A stretch of 13,416 nt of DNA. It comes from Scytalidium lignicola (lineage: Eukaryota > Ascomycota > Leotiomycetes). The notes beneath the pieces were generated by a model. The model was not told the origin of the DNA. It saw only the letters and a list, made by a program, of their open reading frames with translations, and made no database searches. The stretch lies in contig NCSJ02000622.1 in NCBI GenBank assembly GCA_002812745.2, positions 1 through 13,416 of the forward strand, in the 5' to 3' direction. Both the position numbers and the translations under genes were made by a program. Below, piece after piece: positions 8,971 to 13,416 of this stretch (the first letter of the stretch is position 1; every line of letters begins with the position of its first letter).

Positions 8971-10091
8971 CCGCCTCCCAAACCCACTTCTCTCGCATCG
9001 CATCAACGATTGTAGTTTTTTGGTATTACCACTAGCACCCAACGGTACGCATCACGGTACCGGCAAGAGCATAGCCGGCGATTGAGCAGGACTGGCGTCT
9101 CATCCAAGCACCATCGCGCTGGGAACAAGTTTGCGCGAGGCCGGGCCAATGCTCTGGATTTGGAAGGTCGTAGTTGATGCCAAGAGCGAGGACGAATGGC
9201 GGGAGGCCAATTTGCATTTGGGTCTTGGGAGAGGAGAGGAGTCGAGTGGAGCGTTTGCAACCATCGTCGCACAAGTACACAGTACGTTATGTTGTATCGC
9301 CACTCTGCAGCACAGGCGGTTGGTGCGTGTTTTGCGACTGAGCCTGGGTTTTGCGGGGAGGCGAGAGCTGGGCCAGTTCACTGGTCTGTATACGGTACGG
9401 GCAGTGGCAGATCGGCAGTCAAAAGGGTAATTAACATTTATTAGATTTGATGCATACAGTAGTAGAATAGTGGTCTCTGTATGGGAGAGAGTACTCGCTA
9501 CAACATTGTTGCGAAATGCCCCTTTACATTTACATATTACCATATGTACGGCATGGCCGCTTTGCATCCAGACCGACGATGTGCACGCACAACAATCTAC
9601 TGGTACTCTGCTCTGTCGCTTTTTTGCCGTCGACTTTTTTTTTTTTGCAGCTGTCAGCGCGTCCACATATGGTTGATCATGCAAGTGTCGTCGACTCCTG
9701 CTGGTGATGTGGCGTAGATAGTCACGGTAACCAAGGCTAATGGGAGCCGGTACTACGGTACATTACAGTACTTGCTGGACTAAGTCCGCACTTACTAGAT
9801 TCATGTATCTTTTGGTCCCCCTTGGCGAATTGACATCGACTCGTTGCACGCCACAGCCGCGGCCGCCCTCTGCCCTTTCGTGCCTCTCTTCGTGCTTCCT
9901 CGCCGCTCGCCAACTTCGTCCCACTAATAACTTTGCTCGATCTGTCTATTTTCTTAACCGCCGGCTTCTCGCCAAGCGGCTAGAGATCGCAGTTGCTTGT
10001 TGCAGACAAGACTGCCAATGCCTTCTCGGAGTGCCCAGACTCACCAAGACTCGCCAAGCCTGCCGCGATGTTGCTTATCTTTCCCAGCTTC
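8971..10091. other. GC-richer intergenic stretch, no confident gene
   Basis: Overlapping open frames exist on both strands (the longest is 194 codons on the minus strand, 9684-9100), but none shows a recognisable domain and the competing frames are similar in quality. The hexamer CGGTAC occurs five times (9043, 9055, 9393, 9748, 9756). A T-rich run lies near 9638-9647. This is probably far-upstream regulatory or untranscribed DNA. Confidence 0.5.
9762..9776 (+). repeat. 15-bp direct repeat, copy 1
   Basis: ATTACAGTACTTGCT is identical to 12949-12963, about 3.2 kb away. In this copy it is followed directly by the short palindrome GGACTAAGTCC (9777-9787). It could be a remnant of a dispersed element end; the match is too short to be sure. 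Confidence 0.3.
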
Positions 10092-10199
10092 CTAATTAGG
10101 AGCCTCAGCCTTGGCGATCTTGGCAGCCTCGGCCGCCTTGGCAGGTGTGAGATTGGTGAGCTGAGATGCATTTACTTCTCCCCCTGAGCCAATGGCTTG
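10092..10199 (-). other. Possible terminal exon, Lys/Ala-rich C-terminus
   Basis: After an in-frame TAG that doubles as a possible acceptor (..CGCTAG at 10205-10200), 35 codons stay open to a TAG at 10094-10092. The end reads PAKAAEAAKIAKAEAPN, built on a 9-base period (four related units between about 10111 and 10146) as expected for a codon-level repeat. No upstream exon or start can be assigned. It may be the last exon of an unrecognised or decayed minus-strand gene, or low-complexity DNA. Confidence 0.2.
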
Positions 10200-10769
10200 C
10201 TAGCGATGAGGTTATCCCCACGGTGGATTATCGTGTCTATCTCCCATTCCAGAAACTCTCAAAAGCACAACACACATACACACACGGCACCCGACATCCA
10301 GCGGCCATCACCGCATGATTATCAGCTTATCCATGATCAGCCCAATCCTTTCAGCTTTTTTCCCCTTCTATTTTCCCTTCGAGAACCTTTGCCTCTCAGC
10401 CTCTCAGCCTCTGGTCCCAGCAAACCGATGGTGAGCGAGGATAGCCACGCGACCTTGCCATGGAATCATGGTTCTTGGTTCTTAGGTCGTTCTTTGCTCC
10501 GGCAAGTAATAGCCCAACTCGCACAAGGGCCCGCACTCTAAAATTGTTCTACAGTAGCTGCAAAACCAGCCCGGGATCTAATCGCATCTCGCCACCACCG
10601 CAAAACGTTTTCTCTTTGTACTCACTCCCCTGACGTCTCTGATGTTGTGATTCCATGCAGCATAATATTATTTCATTTAAGCCCTCCTCTTATTGTTACT
10701 CTCCCACGTACCTGTAGTTTAATAATTAACTAATATACAATATACGAAAAAGTACTTAAAGTTTCGTAC
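10200..10769. other. Intergenic, pyrimidine-rich
   Basis: No recognisable gene. It contains a CA-rich stretch near 10266-10290, a pyrimidine-rich tract near 10350-10380 and an 8-bp tandem repeat at 10391-10414. A short plus-strand frame from 10429 (MVSEDSHATLPW..) gives 37 residues of no recognised family. Confidence 0.45.
10391..10414 (+). repeat. 8-bp tandem repeat, three units
   Basis: GCCTCTCA is repeated twice exactly and once as GCCTCTGG. It is a short pyrimidine-rich tandem of unknown role, in a region that resembles a promoter or leader. Confidence 0.6.
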
Positions 10770-10781
10770 ATCCGCGCGGAT
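10770..10781. promoter_or_regulatory. 12-bp palindrome ATCCGCGCGGAT beside TATA
   Basis: The 12 bases equal their own reverse complement and hold a CCG..CGG everted pair, a pattern bound by some Zn2Cys6 dimers. A TATATAT run follows at once (10781-10787). No adjacent gene is identified, so its target is unknown. Confidence 0.35.
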
Positions 10782-10932
10782 ATATATCGCCTCTTCTCGT
10801 TCCTTTTCGGCTGGGAAAAGACATGATCATTATCTCCGGCCCCTTCTCCACAGTCCCCCGGAAGGGCCGAAAGACTGAAGCCACCAACCTCTCGTCTCTT
10901 TCAAACACCTCTCTCTCGTGATTGGCCCCGGT

Positions 10933-10951
10933 ATGGCGACATTCTCGCCAT
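10933..10951. promoter_or_regulatory. Inverted repeat ATGGCGA-N5-TCGCCAT
   Basis: Perfect 7-bp arms at 10933-10939 and 10945-10951 surround a 5-bp centre. An ATTGG (CCAAT on the minus strand) lies just left, at 10921-10925. Together with the palindrome at 10770 it makes this stretch look like a promoter. Confidence 0.35.
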
Positions 10952-11053
10952 CGCACACTGGTCCCCTAGCTCAGGCGATTTTTCTCATTTCACCTTATTT
11001 TTGATCCAGGTGTTTCGGGGGGNTTTTTTTTTTGACAGACGGACAGCTCCGTT

Positions 11054-11089
11054 TTCTCGAAAGGGGGCGGTTCTGGAAGCTCTCTAGAA
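11054..11089. promoter_or_regulatory. Cluster of heat-shock-element-like sites
   Basis: TTCTCGAA (11054-11061) and TTCTGGAA (11071-11078) are exact TTC-nn-GAA palindromes, and CTCTAGAA (11082-11089) differs at one base. TTC-nn-GAA pairs are the core of sites bound by Hsf1. With CCAAT at 10925-10921 and a TATA-like run near 10787 on the minus side, the order would suit a minus-strand promoter. No heat-shock gene is visible. Confidence 0.35.
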
Positions 11090-11977
11090 AACCCGAAAAT
11101 GCACGATCTATCCGCGTTCTCTTTCTCTTTAACCATAGTTACGTACTGCAATCCCCCCTTTTAGCATAACACTGCTAAAAACTGTAAACACAAATATACT
11201 GCACTTTCTTAATGATCTATTTCACAAAATCACTACATCACCGATTTTCTTCTTAAATCATCTTGTCACAAATAAACCATGATTCTGTATTCCAAAACGG
11301 AGACTTTTTTTTACTCCTTAATTTTGTGCTTTCTATTTTTTTTTTGGTTCACAATACAAAATTTCTGTCCGTGCTCACACCAATGAGAACGAGAATCTCA
11401 ATTTCAACCAATTGGAATAAAGAGATTGGAGAGTTGTGCACAGACCAACTAAGTGCCGGTATGGCACGTTTCCCGCCCTAACATCATGTCTGGCGCGATT
11501 GATTGGTCTTTGCGATTAGCTAAGGCATAAATATTAACCAACTTAACTAGCCAATGAAGCTGCCCCAAATAATAGACAGCTAAGCAAGGTGTGCTGCGAA
11601 TGGCTAAGAGAATATTTGTAGAATTTCTAATTACAGAATGTGAATTTTGTAGCTTCCNTTTTTCTTTTCTTTGTTTCATTTTTATTATTAGATTTGTTAT
11701 TATACTCACCTGGCTGTTGATCAACCCNTTTTTTTTAATACTTGTAGACTGAAAGCTTCAGGCATGATCACAAGTAAGTTACATGATAGGTATATTTGTC
11801 TATTTAAGTTATCTAAAGAAGAAAGTTTATATAAATACATAATTTTCCCTTGGTAAATAAGAGTTTCACACTTTACTTATATAATAAAATTAGTCTATTA
11901 ATACCAAGCTCTAATCATTTTATGATCATAGTATTATTATTATTTTATATCCTTCATTTTTCACCAAGTAAGTTTTT
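11090..11977. other. AT-rich stretch without a gene
   Basis: No recognisable coding sequence. T-runs flank N bases (11658, 11728; also 11023 just left). Two CCAAT-type motifs occur near 11500-11560. The part from about 11760 to 11960 is strongly AT-rich with many TAA/TTA words. Confidence 0.55.
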
Positions 11978-12918
11978 CTAGCTATCCATGTCCTCACTGT
12001 CTTCGCTGTCCTCAATCACTTTTCCATGCTCAGCTCCGGCACTCTGTCTCTGCAAAAAGTTCTGCACAGTCCGATCGACACTGTTCGCTCCGCTGCCCTT
12101 CCACGCTCCATACTAGCAATGGAACTTGAATAGGCATCAATCGCAATGAATGCAAACTAGTAGTTATGCTGCATGTTAGAAAATCTCCGTGGCCCTGTCG
12201 GCGTTTGAGTCCTAGATGATGCAGTACTCATCTTTGTTTCTAGTAACTGTCTTGGGGGACTGCTTGTCACCCCAGATGTATTCCGCAGCAGGATCATTTG
12301 TTCCTCAATTGAGTCAGCACACATCTGCAGTGCCTCAGGACTGGATTGGATTGGCTTTGGACGTGCTTGTTGTGCACTCTTCTTTGCGTGTATGGACCAT
12401 CTCATAGCCTTCGCTGCTGCGATTCTCAAAAGGTTGAAGTCAATAATTTCCCAGTTGGGTACACCATCGCTCTCATTCTGAAACCCAATAGTCTTTCTAA
12501 TTAAATCTTTGACTTTTAGCTTATTGCGTCTCGAGTCGTGGGGAGTTTTACCGTGGTACTACGGACCATCCTATGCAACATACGAGGCAAAGGTACAAAA
12601 GGCACAACCCGGAGACACCGAGTCGGAGGTCTATGTGACGTTGAAGTGAACAAAGTCAACTTCGTCAGTGCTGTACAAGCTATCGGTAGAACTCTCCCAG
12701 TTAAACAAGGCCTTCTTGCAATGCTTACAGATCTCCATTGGGGGTTTTGGTATTTTTAGCTTTCCCCTTGATGTGGCATACTTCCAAGGTCGGCCTGGAA
12801 TCCCTCTTAGTCGTGCTTTAGTAACTTGGTTAGCAGAAGCAAGCTTTCTGGGAGTGAAACATTGGAGCTTACTTAATGACCCGATCGTACAGTACAGTGA
12901 TACGCAAGGCCGTACCAC
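11978..12918 (-). pseudogene. Decayed coding region, TAG-interrupted, unrecognised
   Basis: Three protein-like stretches follow each other on the minus strand. Segment A (12918-12634) includes GIPGRPWKYATSRGKLK and a CKHC pair. Segment B (12558-12160, 133 codons) is in the same frame after TAG stops at 12633-12631, 12573-12571 and 12561-12559. It carries SSPEALQMCADSIEEQMILL, which loosely resembles the C-terminal region of pogo/Fot1-like transposases. Segment C (12112-11978, 44 codons) is in another frame and ends EDSEDSEDMDS before TAG. A fourth TAG ends segment B. All four stops are TAG, each one CA-to-TA (or TG-to-TA) change from a Gln or Trp codon, as repeat-induced point mutation would give. 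Introns could explain part of this, but I found no clean donor/acceptor pair. A transposon relic is the likeliest class, with low certainty. Confidence 0.4.
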
Positions 12919-12948
12919 TTTTACTACATATTACGCGGCGTGGCATGT

Positions 12949-12963
12949 ATTACAGTACTTGCT
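12949..12963 (+). repeat. 15-bp direct repeat, copy 2
   Basis: Identical to 9762-9776. It lies just upstream (in minus-strand terms) of the decayed coding region, where an element end might be expected. Confidence 0.3.
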
Positions 12964-13349
12964 ATCTTATTAAGTGGTCCGGGTTAACTCTCTCGTTGTT
13001 GAAACAGAGGTGTAAGCTATTTAGGTCAAGGCTCGGCCCGAAATTGCAACGTTGTGGTAGGGAATTCCTGTGCCCTACGTATGAACGTACATAAGTACGT
13101 ACAAGTGGAGACTCTGTATGGAAACGCCGCACCTTAGATTTCCCCACACTTTAGTACCGAAGATTCTCAAATTTAAGAGTCATTGAGCTAACCAATTTCG
13201 AATCTCACCACTTCGGCAAACAACCTTGTATATGGTATAGCTGACAGCCACCAATACTACCATATAGAATTAATATTATGCTGGTACAGTAATTACTCCT
13301 TACTGTGATTTTTGTTGATTTCTGTGTCGCGTCAGCTAATCCATCAATT
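12964..13349. other. Right-hand non-coding stretch with short inverted repeats
   Basis: No gene. ACGTAC-N4-GTACGT lies at 13085-13100 and ACAGTAA-N7-TTACTGT at 13286-13306; both have perfect arms. They may belong to mobile-element debris around the decayed coding region. Confidence 0.45.
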
Positions 13350-13416
13350 ATGGCTCTTCAAGAGCGATCAGTTAATGCTCAATGGCCACAACACCTCAAA
13401 AAAGGCCCTAAAANCA
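13350..13416 (+). other. Open frame running off the window end
   Basis: An ATG at 13350 opens 22 codons (MALQERSVNAQWPQHLKK..) without a stop to the window edge, which includes an N at 13414. It is too short to judge; it could be the start of a gene or chance. Confidence 0.15.

Noticed and set aside
9100..9684. Minus-strand open frame of 194 codons
   Set aside because: Basic, Ser/Arg/Pro-rich composition without domain or signal, overlapped by several comparable frames on the other strand. It may be chance in GC-richer DNA, and no splice or start evidence favours it.
12550..12648. Plus-strand open stretch reading PWYYGPSYATYEAKVQKAQP before a TGA
   Set aside because: It looks protein-like but lies opposite the minus-strand relic, lacks a start, and has only a weak upstream acceptor. 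The opposite strand offers the longer consistent frame.
13110..13215. tRNA-like stretch on the minus strand (GCCGAAGTGGT.., TGGTTAGCTCAATGACTC..)
   Set aside because: It has D-arm and anticodon-like words, but no T-arm consensus and no pairing acceptor stem, so it is not called a tRNA.
1..13416. CRISPR array, rRNA, riboswitch or bacterial-type operon
   Set aside because: No spaced identical repeats, no rRNA segments and no bacterial signals are visible; the spliced genes are fungal in type.

Overview
The window looks like nuclear DNA of a filamentous ascomycete. Its genes carry short introns (47 to 111 bp) with GT..AG ends and, in places, fungal branch-point motifs. They encode a PTR2-type peptide transporter, a Cys-rich single-span surface protein and a fungal-type four-span membrane protein. 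I cannot name the species; a leotiomycete-like genome is only a guess. Seven of the eight N bases sit at or beside A or T homopolymers, which suggests a read technology weak on homopolymers and matters for one apparent frameshift.

Layout. 1-762 has no gene. A type I membrane protein of 288 aa lies on the minus strand (763-1764, three exons). It shares a 458-bp divergent promoter region, which holds a perfect 12-bp palindrome, with a plus-strand four-span membrane glycoprotein of about 585 aa (2223-4048, two exons). The exon phases of that second gene do not match by exactly one base. 4049-6552 is a 2.5-kb gap without a convincing gene. It contains a strong splice donor just past the stop codon, a possible orphan exon encoding a membrane segment, a cluster of CGG triplets with an inverted repeat and a CGG-N11-CCG site, and a sharp C-rich to G-rich strand switch. 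The best-supported gene is the proton-coupled oligopeptide transporter on the minus strand (6553-8648, three coding exons, 633 aa), with a plausible CCAAT, TATA-like and GATA promoter upstream.

8970-11977 is mostly gene-free but holds several regulatory-looking elements: a Lys/Ala-rich 9-bp-period stretch that may be a terminal exon, an 8-bp tandem repeat, two palindromes and a cluster of three heat-shock-element-like sites. 11978-12918 is a decayed minus-strand coding region broken by TAG stops and a frame change. The TAG stops are compatible with RIP-type mutation. The last 500 bp hold only short inverted repeats and a short open frame that runs off the end.

The three genes do not form an obvious pathway. 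The first two could be co-regulated from a shared divergent promoter, and both products probably sit in the cell surface or endomembranes. The transporter imports di- and tripeptides, probably under nitrogen control. I found no clear evidence for a new multi-gene system. The most useful leads are the palindrome in the divergent promoter, the one-base splice-phase mismatch, the CGG-rich element at 5041-5270 and the TAG-riddled relic.
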